Notes: generated by a model from the sequence alone, not told the origin. A stretch of DNA of 64,000 nt from Aquatica leii (GCA_035610365.1 CM069434.1:30962238-31026237); one strand, 5' to 3'; positions 34,889 through 44,279 are shown, counted from the stretch's first letter. A program made the numbers and translations.

Positions 34889-36150
34889 TTAAGTACAGAA
34901 ATTTATACTTTCACTAATATCTTTAACACTGTAAAAACAGTTTGTAATTAAAAATTTTTTTATACGTTTTTGAAACTTTGCAGTAGTGAGTTGTTTAACT
35001 GCAATTGGTAGTGCATTAAAAAACATCTTAGCTTGATACGTGAACTGATTCTCTGTTTGTATCAATCTGCATCTTTCTTTTTTTGGTACATGTTTTTTTC
35101 TTGTGTTATACGAATGAACAGTCAAGTTAGAATCTCTTTCGGTATCTATACTGTGGTTTTTAATATAGAGCAAACATTCATACACATAAAGAGCAGGAAC
35201 AGTTAGTATGTGTTTTCTAATGTAAACATTTTTACAATCGTCTCTATATTGCAATCCACCTAGAATGCGAACAGCTCTACGTTGCAATGAAAAATTTTTG
35301 CATTGCTGTACAATTGTTCCATACAATGATACCATATGAAATATGGCTTTGAATTAGAGAGTAATATACATTTTTCAAGATATCGCTTGATACATTTTCC
35401 GAGAGTCTTCTTAATAAATAAATATATGAACTTAATGTTTTAGCAAGAGTAATAATATGGTTTTCAAATTTTAGGTTACTATCCAAGTCAATTCCTAAAA
35501 TTTTATAGATTTCGGATTTTCAAAGTTTGTATAACGCTTTAAAGTAAATAAAATTTTTGAGTTTTTCTGTATTTATCTTTAGGTCATTAGCTACACACCA
35601 ATTATTTACTGCTACTTTAGTTTGAGTCGTTAATCTGAAAATATCATTCAAGCTATGACTGTTTATGTATACTGTTGTATCGTCCGCATAAATAACACAT
35701 TGAGAATTTGGTACATTAGTTTTTACAAAGTTTGATAGGTCATTAATATATATTAAGAAGAGTATAGGACCAAGTATTGATCCTTGCGGTACTCCACATT
35801 TAATTTCGCAAGTATTTGAAATAATTCCGTTTATAGAAACTACTTGTAATCTGTTGTTTAAATAAGAACTTATAAGATTTAGACTAATTTCATCAAAGTT
35901 GTACATTCTTAACTTATTAGTAAGTATTGAATGCGATACACAATCAAAAGCACTAGACATATCAAAAAAGAGACCCATTGTAAAATCAAAATTTTTAAAA
36001 TTTTGTATTATCTGCTCTACAAGTTTAGATACTGCTCCAACAGTGCTCTTGGTTTTTCTGTAACCAAATTGATCTGTACAGAATAAGAGATTAGTTTCAA
36101 AATATTCATTAATCTGGTTATAAATAATTTTAATAATAATGATTATCTTT
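34889..36150 (-). pseudogene. Jockey-type non-LTR retrotransposon RT, 5'-truncated, frameshifted
   Basis: Minus-strand reverse transcriptase motifs in order: FGYRKTKSTVGAV (about 36050), FDMSSAFDCVSHSIL, CGVPQGSILGPILFLIYIND, and YADDTTVY with the catalytic Asp pair (about 35690). The C-terminal region follows (SYGIIVWNN, LQRRAVRILGG, YNTRKK, FFNALPIAVKQL), typical of the thumb-to-tail region of Jockey/CR1-like LINEs. A stop occurs near 35520 and a frame change near 35280-35340. The endonuclease and the first RT motifs are absent (the trace ends near 36150), the usual result of incomplete target-primed reverse transcription. The exact clade was not resolved. Confidence 0.88.
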
Positions 36151-36179
36151 AAAAAAAAGATGTTAACTACTGTGTGCAA

Positions 36180-36929
36180 GTAAAAAATGGAAACTTTACT
36201 TCATCTAATTGGCAACTGTATGCCTGGTTTTACCAATCTATTTCTTAACTTAGTTTTTATATCTCTTCTTGAATAAAAATATAAGTTTTTGTCTACTTTT
36301 TTTAGACTCATTTTCTATTTGATGGATAAAGTTGTGGTTTCATCTGCATTGCGTTTAGTAAACAAATATCGCGGCCTGAAAAATATCTCAATACTTCTAA
36401 ACCAAATCAATCAGAGACATTTTTTAAGAATTTTTATCTGTGCAGTACGTTTATAAGTAAATTTATCATCTGTTCCGTATACAGAATTTTTTAACTAAGA
36501 GATTCTGCGCTTTCTAAGTCTGCTCTTGCCTAGAACCTCTTCTTGGAGTATCAACTAAAGCAAGTCATATTTTTTTTAGTTTCTCATCTATATATACTAC
36601 AAATATAAACAATATATGTTAAACGCATCATCAAACATATTAAGAATTTTTTTTGCTTTAATATTTTTATGGATGTTTCATTGAAGTGCCGGAACATCTA
36701 ACTATTTTTTTATAGTGTTCCATATTTTCCCCAATAATTGTATTTTGCTGAAACACAGTTGTATTCATAGATCTTCATTAGTAAGGCCAGGTCTTTCTTT
36801 AATAAATCAAAACACTTCACTCACTGATTCACTATAGGAAAAAAGTGCGTGCTAAGCAACTGGTTCAAAAAAAACTGATGTGATTAGCACACGACCAAAA
36901 AAATATAGAGAAAAATTGTAATTTTTAAG
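36180..36929. other. No gene seen
   Basis: AT-rich flank left of the complete gypsy element. The last bases are its GTAT target duplication at 36930-36933. Confidence 0.5.
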
Positions 36930-36933
36930 GTAT

Positions 36934-37389
36934 TGTTACGTCTTTATTTATTAAAAACTAATTTATTTATAACGACTAGGACTACGTTTACTTAATCTAC
37001 AAATATGTATACTTTTAAATTAACCGAACTAATTAAATCTAATAATAAAAACACTTACACGAATTTATGTATCACCGTTGTATAACACTTAAGATAACGT
37101 CCTCGGATTTGTTTACACTATAAGTCACGTTCACTCGATTCGGTGTACACTGTTATTTATTTAAAACGTCCGCACGTGCTAATCACTTATTTATCTTCAC
37201 TTGCTTAATCTTCTGAATACTGCATGCATTCACATTCCAGCAATAACTGACCTACGATTTCCATCTTCGGCTTTTATAGACATCGGCGAATCTTTCTCGA
37301 TCGTTCCTCACTTTTCGCTATATCTTCTAGAAACTAGATAACAGTTCTAGAAGGCTCTTGAATTTGCAAGTAATTTCTCGGACGTTTCA
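36934..37389 (-). repeat. 3' LTR of complete gypsy element
   Basis: 456 bp with TG...CA ends. It matches 43116-43571 with no difference noticed. Contains the pol stop codon (37334-37336). Confidence 0.95.
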
Positions 37390-40300
37390 CTGCCCCCTTT
37401 TTAGGACTGTTCTGTCCCAGAACAGGAGACTGGATGCGACACCGGTAAAAGGGATCGTGGCGATAGCGGCAGCTTCCTCCATTTCGGCAACTTCCTTGAC
37501 CATAAAAGTAACAGTCAATGGACTTTTCCTGACCCAATACTCTCCTCGGTTGGTAACTACAGACCAACACTTGAATGCCTGTTCCTCGGAAGACGACCTC
37601 CAACATGTTTCGAACTGTCCTCCAATTCAGTTGGTCTAAGCCACAACCAAGCTTGGGTACTGCCAATTTCTTAACATGATGGAACTCCACTTGTCTCTTG
37701 AGACTCCATAATGTTCGCCACAGATCTTTGTATAACGGCTTGACACGTGAGTATTTCTTGGTGACCAGATAGAAAACGAAGCGTCCGTCACCACGTAGTC
37801 CTAAAACCTTTCCGACTGCCGGTTGCTGTCTTCGTAATTCATCCAGCTGTCCAAACTTCTTTTTAAACACGACTGCAACCCCTTTGGACATGTCAAGCTC
37901 CTCGCTCACGCAATGTGCGATGGCGTAATCTTTTTGTGTCTGGAACAGGTCTTGTTGTTCCTCGATGGTAACTCCGAACCTAGCTTTTCCAGAACCTCCG
38001 TATAAGTTCATAAACTTTTCGAACTCCATTTCTTCGATTGGATTCCTGGTTCTGCTACTTATTACTCTGGTTCGGACCTGAACTTGCGGATTGTGGTTAT
38101 CGCCAGCAAACGGGGCTAGACGATCGACGTGGACCACTTTTGGCTTGCCTCTGGGCGGTTTTCGGATGCGGTATATAACGTCGTTAATACGCTGCACGAC
38201 TTCATAGGGGCCCTCCCATTGCCTTTGCAGCTTCGGCGACAAACCACGTCTCCTTTGAGGGTTATACAACCAAACCATATCGCCAGGTTGAAACCCACCA
38301 TTTTGCGCCTTGACGTCATATCTCGTTTTCATCCTGTCGCTGGCAATTTGTGTGTTTTTACGAACCTTTTCATGTACTTCGTCTAGCCTCTTTGCCAGCT
38401 TGCTGACGTAATCTTCTCCAGCGACTTCTTCTTCCGGTCTTCGTCCAAATTGAAGATCGCATGGTAATCTTATCTCACGACCGAGCATGACACAGGATGG
38501 TGTTTGGCCTGTGCTTTCGTGAACGGATGATCGGTACGCCATTAAGAAGAGGTGCAAGTACTGATCCCAGTCTCTTTGATGTTCGGACACTACCTTGGCT
38601 AAGTACTTGCCCATTGTTCGATTCATCCGTTCAACCATGCCATCAGACTGAGGATGGAGAGGCGTTGTCCTAGTCTTTTTAATTCCTAACAGTCGGCAAA
38701 CTTCTTGAAACAGCCCAGACTCAAAATTGCGGCCTTGATCGGAGTGTAATTCCAACGGAACTCCAAACCGGCAGAAAAATTCTTTTACCAATACGTCTGC
38801 GACTGTAGCTGCTTCCTGGTTGGGTATGGCGTAAGCCTCCGTCCATTTCGTGAAATAATCCATCGCCACCAGGATGTATTTATTTCCCGAATCGGATTCT
38901 GGGAACGGCCCTGCGATGTCAATCGCAACTCTTTCCAACGGGCTTCCTACGTTATATTGTTTCATGGGTGCTTTGCGCTTTCTCGCTGGACCATTTCCTG
39001 ATGCGCAGACTGTGCATTTACGACACCATTTCATGACGTCCTCTTTGCAGTTCATCCAGTAGAATCGTTCTCGCACTTTACCCAACGTCTTCTTAATGCC
39101 AAAGTGTCCTCCCGATGTCCCATCGTGGAGATGCTTCAACACTTCGGTCACCCTGCTCTTTGGCACTACCAGCTGTAGTCTGTTTCCCGTGCCCTCGGCA
39201 CTTTCTAGGGATCGCTTAAGAAGACCGTCTTCTACTATCAAGGAGTCCCACTGCGCCCAGTACGCTTTGATATTTTTTCCCAAAGCACTCACTTCTTCCC
39301 AGGTTGGTCGTTGGCCGCTTTCTTTCCAGTCGAGGAGTAGTCTTATTTCAGGATCGTCTTTTTGTTCGCGACGTAACTGCTCAGGTTCCCACTCATCATC
39401 AACCATAGCAGTTCTCCGGAGGCATTCGACTTTTTCTTCCAGTCGCGAACAATGGCTGCAGTCCGCCGGACATGGTCTTCTGGACAAGGCATCAGCGTTC
39501 CGATGACTGCTTCCGGCACGGTGTTCTGTGTCGTAGTCATACTCTTGCAGTCTCTCGATCCATCTTGCCACTTGTCCTTCTGGGTTACGGAACTGTAGTA
39601 GCCATTTTAAAGCGGCGTGGTCTGTTCTCAGTAAAAATTTTCGTCCATACAAATACTTGTAGAAATGTTCGATGGACTTAACGACTGCTAACAGCATCCT
39701 CCTAGTCACGCAATAATTCCTTTCTGGCCTGGACAAAACCTTGCTAAAGTACGCGATAACCTTTTCTTGTCCATCTTGAACCTGCGAAAGGACCGCGCCT
39801 ATGGCCATATTGCTTGCGTCGGTATCCAAAACAAACTTTCCATCTTCTCGTGGATAACTCAAAATCGGCGAAGTGACTAGGGCCTGTTTTAGTTGATTAA
39901 AAGAATTTTCGCAGTCTTCATTCCATCTAAATTCTGCTTTTTCTTCGGTTAGTTTTGTCAATGGTTTGGCAATATTGGCAAATCCGGGGACAAATCTTCT
40001 ATAATAAGTGCACAACCCAAGGAAACTTCGGACCTGATGTTTATCGATCGGTCTTGGCCATGCTTGCACTGCTCGGATTTTGTCTGGGTCAGCCCTTACT
40101 CCATCTCTAGATACGACGTGGCCAAGGTATTGGACTTCCTTCTTAAATACGTGGCACTTCTTTGGGCTCAGTTTGAGGTTAGCCCTACGTAATCTCTGGA
40201 ACACTTCCTTCAAGTTGTTTAAGTGCTCTTCAAACGACCTTCCAACCACGATCACGTCGTCCAGGTAAACCAAGCACGTCTTCCAAGACAATCCGCGCAA

Positions 40301-41641
40301 GATGGTCTCCATCAAACGCTCGAACGTTGCAGGAGCGTTACACAGGCCGAAGGGCATTACAGTGAACTGCCACAAACCAGTTCCGATCGTAAAAGCTGTT
40401 TTTTCACGATCCTTGGGTTCTAATTCCACCTGCCAGTATCCACTCTTTAAATCTAACGTAGAAAACCACTGGGATCCTGACAGGGTGTCTAGCGTATCGT
40501 CAATTCTGGGTAAAGGGTAGCTGTCCTTTTTGGTCACGTCGTTTAGCTGCCTGTAGTCTACGCAAAACCTCGTTGATCCATCCTTCTTCTTCACGAGTAC
40601 CACTGGGGATGCCCATGGACTACTTGAAGGTTCAATCACGCCTTCTCTCTCCATATCCGTAATTATTTGTTCGGCTTCTTCTCTTTTCGCCAAAGGAAGT
40701 CTGCGTGGATGTTGTCGTATTGGTCGAGCGTCTCCGGTATTAATTTTATGTTTCACTACGTTAGTTCTTCCTTTGGAACCACTCTCCAGCGCGAACACAT
40801 CTTGGTACTCTTGGATCAACACTTTAACTTTAGCCAGCTGGTCTTGGCTGAGGTTTTGGCATTTGGTGGTAAGAATGTCCAATAGATGTTGTGGACACTT
40901 CTTCGGCGGCGTATCTTCGTTCGTCTTCACGCATCTCACAATTTGTGATACTGGCGTGCATTGGCCTACCACGGTCTTCTTTTTCAACGTTACAGGATCT
41001 GAGTTGATGTTTAAGATCCTTACTGGCATCGTCTTCTTTACTCGTACTAAGGTTCTGGCAACGAGTAGTCCCTTTTCAACTAAACCGCCTTCCATTGGTT
41101 CAATCGCGCGTATGTAGCCTTCCCGGAGATTTCCATCCAGGCGTGCCATCACCACACTTTCCGTCCTTGCAGGCAGAATCACGTCTTCACTCAACAAGAC
41201 TCGCACGGCTGCCTTCTCTGACGAATGAAAAGGAATTTCTTCATTGTCGATCTTCAGGACATCGTTCTTCATATCCAAATGGAACCCATACTTCTTTATC
41301 ACGTCCATTCCCAGGATAACTTCTTCCGTGATGTCGGCTACCAGTACTTGATGGTCGAGTACTCCATTTCCCAAACCAATGGTTACTTTGACTTGTCCGT
41401 GAGTAGGTATTTCGTCGCCCGTCGCCGTTCGAAGTCGTACTGTTACTGGTGATGTCTTCTCGTTTTCCAATAACATGTCAGGACGAATGATGGTCTTCGT
41501 CGCTCCCGTGTCAACCAGTAACTGAACGCTTCTTCCATTGATCTTGCCATCGAGATAAATGCTATGCAACTGCTCCCTAGGCGATGCCATTTGAATGGTA
41601 ATCTCCGGGGCATGGCTCTTTGAGGTCGACTTTCGCCCCAT
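37334..41641 (-). CDS. pol: Pol polyprotein with C-terminal OARD1-type macrodomain and CCCH finger
   Basis: 1435 residues, no stops. Domains: aspartic protease (LLVDTGATKTI, DTGA at 44-47); reverse transcriptase (FCVDYRQLND; YLDD at 459-462); RNase H (LDTDAS at 605-610, TDHAALKWLL); integrase with HHCC zinc domain (His839, His846, Cys876, Cys879) and catalytic Asp908, Asp968, Glu1004 with the usual 35-residue spacing; GPY/F module (WEGPYEVV, 1142-1149). Ordinary gypsy Pol proteins end about there or in a chromodomain. This one continues through a linker to a macrodomain (about 1222-1364), a CCCH zinc finger (1377-1395) and a basic tail. The last 17-18 residues are encoded within the 3' LTR. 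The start is an ATG 14 nt after the gag stop. All catalytic residues seen are intact, so the element may be active. Confidence 0.95.
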   Translation of the reverse strand: MGRKSTSKSHAPEITIQMASPREQLHSIYLDGKINGRSVQLLVDTGATKTIIRPDMLLENEKTSPVTVRLRTATGDEIPTHGQVKVTIGLGNGVLDHQVLVADITEEVILGMDVIKKYGFHLDMKNDVLKIDNEEIPFHSSEKAAVRVLLSEDVILPARTESVVMARLDGNLREGYIRAIEPMEGGLVEKGLLVARTLVRVKKTMPVRILNINSDPVTLKKKTVVGQCTPVSQIVRCVKTNEDTPPKKCPQHLLDILTTKCQNLSQDQLAKVKVLIQEYQDVFALESGSKGRTNVVKHKINTGDARPIRQHPRRLPLAKREEAEQIITDMEREGVIEPSSSPWASPVVLVKKKDGSTRFCVDYRQLNDVTKKDSYPLPRIDDTLDTLSGSQWFSTLDLKSGYWQVELEPKDREKTAFTIGTGLWQFTVMPFGLCNAPATFERLMETILRGLSWKTCLVYLDDVIVVGRSFEEHLNNLKEVFQRLRRANLKLSPKKCHVFKKEVQYLGHVVSRDGVRADPDKIRAVQAWPRPIDKHQVRSFLGLCTYYRRFVPGFANIAKPLTKLTEEKAEFRWNEDCENSFNQLKQALVTSPILSYPREDGKFVLDTDASNMAIGAVLSQVQDGQEKVIAYFSKVLSRPERNYCVTRRMLLAVVKSIEHFYKYLYGRKFLLRTDHAALKWLLQFRNPEGQVARWIERLQEYDYDTEHRAGSSHRNADALSRRPCPADCSHCSRLEEKVECLRRTAMVDDEWEPEQLRREQKDDPEIRLLLDWKESGQRPTWEEVSALGKNIKAYWAQWDSLIVEDGLLKRSLESAEGTGNRLQLVVPKSRVTEVLKHLHDGTSGGHFGIKKTLGKVRERFYWMNCKEDVMKWCRKCTVCASGNGPARKRKAPMKQYNVGSPLERVAIDIAGPFPESDSGNKYILVAMDYFTKWTEAYAIPNQEAATVADVLVKEFFCRFGVPLELHSDQGRNFESGLFQEVCRLLGIKKTRTTPLHPQSDGMVERMNRTMGKYLAKVVSEHQRDWDQYLHLFLMAYRSSVHESTGQTPSCVMLGREIRLPCDLQFGRRPEEEVAGEDYVSKLAKRLDEVHEKVRKNTQIASDRMKTRYDVKAQNGGFQPGDMVWLYNPQRRRGLSPKLQRQWEGPYEVVQRINDVIYRIRKPPRGKPKVVHVDRLAPFAGDNHNPQVQVRTRVISSRTRNPIEEMEFEKFMNLYGGSGKARFGVTIEEQQDLFQTQKDYAIAHCVSEELDMSKGVAVVFKKKFGQLDELRRQQPAVGKVLGLRGDGRFVFYLVTKKYSRVKPLYKDLWRTLWSLKRQVEFHHVKKLAVPKLGCGLDQLNWRTVRNMLEVVFRGTGIQVLVCSYQPRRVLGQEKSIDCYFYGQGSCRNGGSCRYRHDPFYRCRIQSPVLGQNSPKKGAVKRPRNYLQIQEPSRTVI
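37390..37402 (-). other. Polypurine tract of complete gypsy element
   Basis: AAAAAGGGGGCAG on the coding strand, directly before the 3' LTR. It lies inside the pol reading frame. Confidence 0.85.
37457..37513 (-). other. CCCH zinc finger within Pol
   Basis: Pol residues 1377-1395: Cys-x7-Cys-x5-Cys-x3-His (CYFYGQGSCRNGGSCRYRH), the canonical RNA-binding CCCH spacing, directly after the macrodomain and before a basic tail. Confidence 0.85.
37550..37978 (-). other. Macrodomain (OARD1/TARG1-like) within Pol
   Basis: Pol residues about 1222-1364. It reads AHCVSEELDMSKGVAVVFKK, a near match to the ADP-ribose-binding loop of OARD1/TARG1 proteins. Then come DGRFVFYLVTKK and VPKLGCGLDQLNW, matching the regions that hold the two residues established as catalytic in human TARG1 (Lys84, Asp125); here they are Lys1295 and Asp1336. 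OARD1 proteins remove ADP-ribose from acidic side chains. The length (about 143 residues) and order match a whole single-domain OARD1. Activity and purpose in the element are inferred. Confidence 0.88.
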
Positions 41642-41655
41642 TCGGTCGACCCGTT

Positions 41656-42813
41656 CTAGTTTTCCGGACGCTCTTTTAGTCTTCTTTTGGGCTTAGTACA
41701 ACGGCGTCGTACGTGGCCCACTTCTCCGCAGTTCCAGCACGTCAGTTCTCTTCTTCGAGCTTCTCGTTCCCGAAATACCCGTCGCACTATGTCTTCAATG
41801 CTTTCTTCTGTGTGCGAGGATACTTCTGCAGCACAACGGAGCTTATGGCTGCCTCGGTGCGACGCTTGTTTCGCCGCCTCGAACTCCAAAGCATGGGTTA
41901 ATGCGTCATCCAACGTCTTCGGTCGAGCTAACCGGAGAGTCTGCTGTGTTTCGCTGTCTCGGAGGCCGTCTACGAAGGTTTGAATAGCCAACTGCTCCAA
42001 GAAGGTGTCTGGTGCTGTAGGATACGCAAGCCGTGTTAATCTAGCGATGTCAGCCTCAAACTCTTGAAGACTTTCGGCAGCTTTTTGAACCCGACTTTTA
42101 ATTTGAGCCTGGTATACTTGTTGAAGATGTGCATCCCCATATCTCATTTCTAATCGTGATATTAAGAGTTCGTAATTTTCTTGCAGGTGGTCCGGAACAG
42201 TTTGTAAAATTCCAAGCGCTTCTCCACGTAAGGACACTATTAAAGACGTCGCTTTCTGCTTGTTGCTCCAACCATTAGCAGTAGCTGCGGCTTCAAACTG
42301 CTTGTAGTAGGTTGACCATGGAACTTTACCATCAAAATTCGGTGGTACAACTTTGAACTTGTGAGTGTTTTCTTCTCGATGATCCATTATTAAATCTTCA
42401 CTCGTGACGCTTCCTTCGCCATGGCAAATCATTTGGTTCATTCTTTCTTCAAGCAGTTTCATTCTATTCCCTACTGCTTCTATTTTGTCATTCATAGATT
42501 CGCAAATTTCTTCTTTTAAATTTAACATATCTGTTTGGGTTTCCTCTTGAACAATTTTTATTTGATTTTCTATGCTTGTTTGTATTTCTTCTTTTAGACG
42601 TCTAGAATTTTCCATCAATTTTTCTTCAATTTTCTGAGAAGTTTCGTAAAACTTTTCTTCAATTTTTCTAGAGTTTTCTTCCATTTTCTGCGAATTTTCG
42701 TGAAACTTTTCTTCCATTTTCTGAGAATTTTCGCCCATTTTTTTATTCATCGATTCGAGAATTTCAAATATTTTTGAATCCATTTTAACTGCTTGCGAAC
42801 GCGTCACCGGCAT
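41656..42813 (-). CDS. gag: Gag polyprotein, complete gypsy element
   Basis: 385 residues from the first ATG (MPVTRSQ; the frame stays open upstream but without ATG). Residues about 10-100 form a highly charged, heptad-like coiled coil made of imperfect repeats of the form ENSQKMEEKF. A capsid-like gag region follows (WSTYYKQFEAAATANGW; then LISRLEMRYGD, FVDGLRD). Near the C-terminus CWNCGEVGHVRRRC is a perfect CCHC zinc knuckle for RNA binding, followed by a basic tail. It builds the particle and packages element RNA. pol follows 14 nt after the stop in a different frame, and the pol frame is open upstream of its ATG, overlapping the end of gag, so a -1 frameshift or reinitiation could produce Pol. 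An AAAAC run lies just before the gag stop, but it is not a canonical slippery heptamer. Confidence 0.93.
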   Translation of the reverse strand: MPVTRSQAVKMDSKIFEILESMNKKMGENSQKMEEKFHENSQKMEENSRKIEEKFYETSQKIEEKLMENSRRLKEEIQTSIENQIKIVQEETQTDMLNLKEEICESMNDKIEAVGNRMKLLEERMNQMICHGEGSVTSEDLIMDHREENTHKFKVVPPNFDGKVPWSTYYKQFEAAATANGWSNKQKATSLIVSLRGEALGILQTVPDHLQENYELLISRLEMRYGDAHLQQVYQAQIKSRVQKAAESLQEFEADIARLTRLAYPTAPDTFLEQLAIQTFVDGLRDSETQQTLRLARPKTLDDALTHALEFEAAKQASHRGSHKLRCAAEVSSHTEESIEDIVRRVFREREARRRELTCWNCGEVGHVRRRCTKPKRRLKERPEN

Positions 42814-43096
42814 AAATTTAAATATAACACGAATATAAAGTTTGAATACACTACTTTTTAAAATGCAGTTTTTATATAACACAAAATTTAATAACTATCC
42901 ACTTATTAATATTAAACTACTAGTGTACGGAAACGAACCTAATCGCGATCGCACTTGTTAAAAGAAAAAGTTTAATAAACACTATATAAACACGCTTATC
43001 GCGAATCTTAACAGATATTTATGCAATGTTTTTATTACGGGTGCGATATCAAATAACTTAATGGTATTCACACTAAAAATCGCGAACGGTTTGATA

Positions 43097-43114
43097 CCTC
43101 AACACCTGACGCCA
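43097..43114 (-). other. Primer-binding site of complete gypsy element
   Basis: TGGCGTCAGGTGTTGAGG on the coding strand, one nucleotide after the 5' LTR. The TGG start fits pairing with a tRNA CCA end; I could not assign the tRNA. Confidence 0.7.
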
Positions 43115-43452
43115 CTGTTACGTCTTTATTTATTAAAAACTAATTTATTTATAACGACTAGGACTACGTTTACTTAATCTACAAATATGTATACTTTTAA
43201 ATTAACCGAACTAATTAAATCTAATAATAAAAACACTTACACGAATTTATGTATCACCGTTGTATAACACTTAAGATAACGTCCTCGGATTTGTTTACAC
43301 TATAAGTCACGTTCACTCGATTCGGTGTACACTGTTATTTATTTAAAACGTCCGCACGTGCTAATCACTTATTTATCTTCACTTGCTTAATCTTCTGAAT
43401 ACTGCATGCATTCACATTCCAGCAATAACTGACCTACGATTTCCATCTTCGG

Positions 43453-43461
43453 CTTTTATAG
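43453..43461 (-). promoter_or_regulatory. TATA box in 5' LTR
   Basis: CTATAAAAG on the coding strand, about 110 nt from the LTR start, with no better match in the LTR; presumed core promoter of the element. Confidence 0.65.
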
Positions 43462-43506
43462 ACATCGGCGAATCTTTCTCGATCGTTCCTCACTTTTCGC
43501 TATATC

Positions 43507-43534
43507 TTCTAGAAACTAGATAACAGTTCTAGAA
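43507..43534 (-). promoter_or_regulatory. Pair of TTCnnGAA motifs upstream of TATA (heat-shock-element-like)
   Basis: TTCTAGAA at 43507-43514 and 43527-43534, 20 bp apart, about 50-75 bp upstream of the TATA box on the coding strand. The diverged solo LTR keeps both positions as TTCTAGAA (14413-14420) and TTCGAGAA (14434-14441). Each unit has the nTTCnnGAAn form of heat-shock-factor half sites; function not shown. Confidence 0.4.
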
Positions 43535-43575
43535 GGCTCTTGAATTTGCAAGTAATTTCTCGGACGTTTCAGTAT

Positions 43576-43810
43576 CTTGCTTTTCCTTCAAGAGCTGGAG
43601 TTTTTTCTAAAAAGAACCGTTGCAGGCAGGATTCGAACCTAGGTTATATATGAAATTCACTTTAAATTATAAATCAAATAACTAATAAACCGTAATGTTA
43701 AAAAAAATTTATTTGAATACATTGTTAGGAAGAATTATCTCTATAAGAAACTGTAAACATGATTTGAGTAATTTACATACGTTCAAAATTATATAAGAAA
43801 AACTGTTAAA
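43576..43810 (-). repeat. Fourth copy of the dispersed repeat, inverted
   Basis: On the minus strand it shares AACAGTTTTTCTTATATAAT, TTATTAGTTATTTGATTTAT and CCTAGGTTCGAATCCTGCC with the copy at 29.43-29.61 kb. GGTTCGAATCC equals the RNA polymerase III B-box consensus. The gypsy insertion cuts its 3' side. Confidence 0.8.
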
Positions 43811-44034
43811 CATGACTGATACAAAATCTGAAGCTTTCGCGGTTGTTATGTTTATGATTATAAGCGACTTTCAGCTTAGACCGCGTCGTAGTAAAACACC
43901 CAAACGTAGGCTTGGTCCTAGTCTCTTCTTGAGAGCCAAAACAAGAAGTAAAACTTGGCCTTTGCCGCATTGTCGTTCGTGAACCCAAACAAACTGACGT
44001 TTTGCAAGACTTTGCAGCTTGCATCTTCAGAGTA

Positions 44035-44094
44035 GTAAATGTCACTGAAAGAAAAAGTGTAAATGATGATATTTATACCAATAGCGATTAGCGT
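44035..44094 (-). repeat. PLE inverted arm, left
   Basis: Inverted partner of 45501-45560 with two mismatches; ends in ...TCAGTGACATTTAC on the minus strand. Confidence 0.85.
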
Positions 44095-44279
44095 GAATAA
44101 CGGACCTTATCTTTTCGTTACCGCTTGACTGACTTTGTTATTACTCGGAGTTAGTGTTTGTGTCATTTCCAAGAAGGTCGATCTTTGTCTTAGAGGATAT
44201 AACACTAGTAGCCAAGATTTGCAGAGTCTTAAACCGTCTTCTCGGTTCATATTACATGGATGTTTTTCTATTTCTACAG

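Larger units (their letters stand above)
36934..43571 (-). mobile_element. Complete Ty3/gypsy LTR retrotransposon with macrodomain
   Basis: 6638 bp, minus strand, flanked by GTAT (36930-36933 and 43572-43575). Two 456-bp LTRs (TGAAACGTCC...GACGTAACA on the coding strand) look identical on reading, so insertion was recent. All expected parts are present: TATA box, primer site, gag, pol, polypurine tract. No env-like frame exists; pol runs into the 3' LTR. It interrupted a copy of the dispersed repeat of 29.1-30.2 kb (right flank 43620-43810). A diverged solo LTR of the same family lies at 14009-14478. Confidence 0.96.
43116..43571 (-). repeat. 5' LTR of complete gypsy element
   Basis: 456 bp. 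On the coding strand it starts TGAAACGTCC at 43571 and ends GACGTAACA at 43116. Carries the promoter and AATAAA-type signals near its 3' end (AATAAATAAAGACG). Confidence 0.95.

Noticed and set aside
37358..41452. Many plus-strand open frames opposite pol (for example 39096-39506)
   Set aside because: They are antisense shadows of the intact pol gene, which has full domain support on the minus strand.
42814..42882. Longer Gag start 23 codons upstream
   Set aside because: That position is a TTG codon, and the first ATG in frame is at 42813 (MPVTRSQ), a normal Gag beginning.
43806..44045. 79-residue minus-strand frame as a gene
   Set aside because: It lies in the PLE terminal region next to the inverted arm; related sequence recurs at 48.04-48.11 kb without an open frame.
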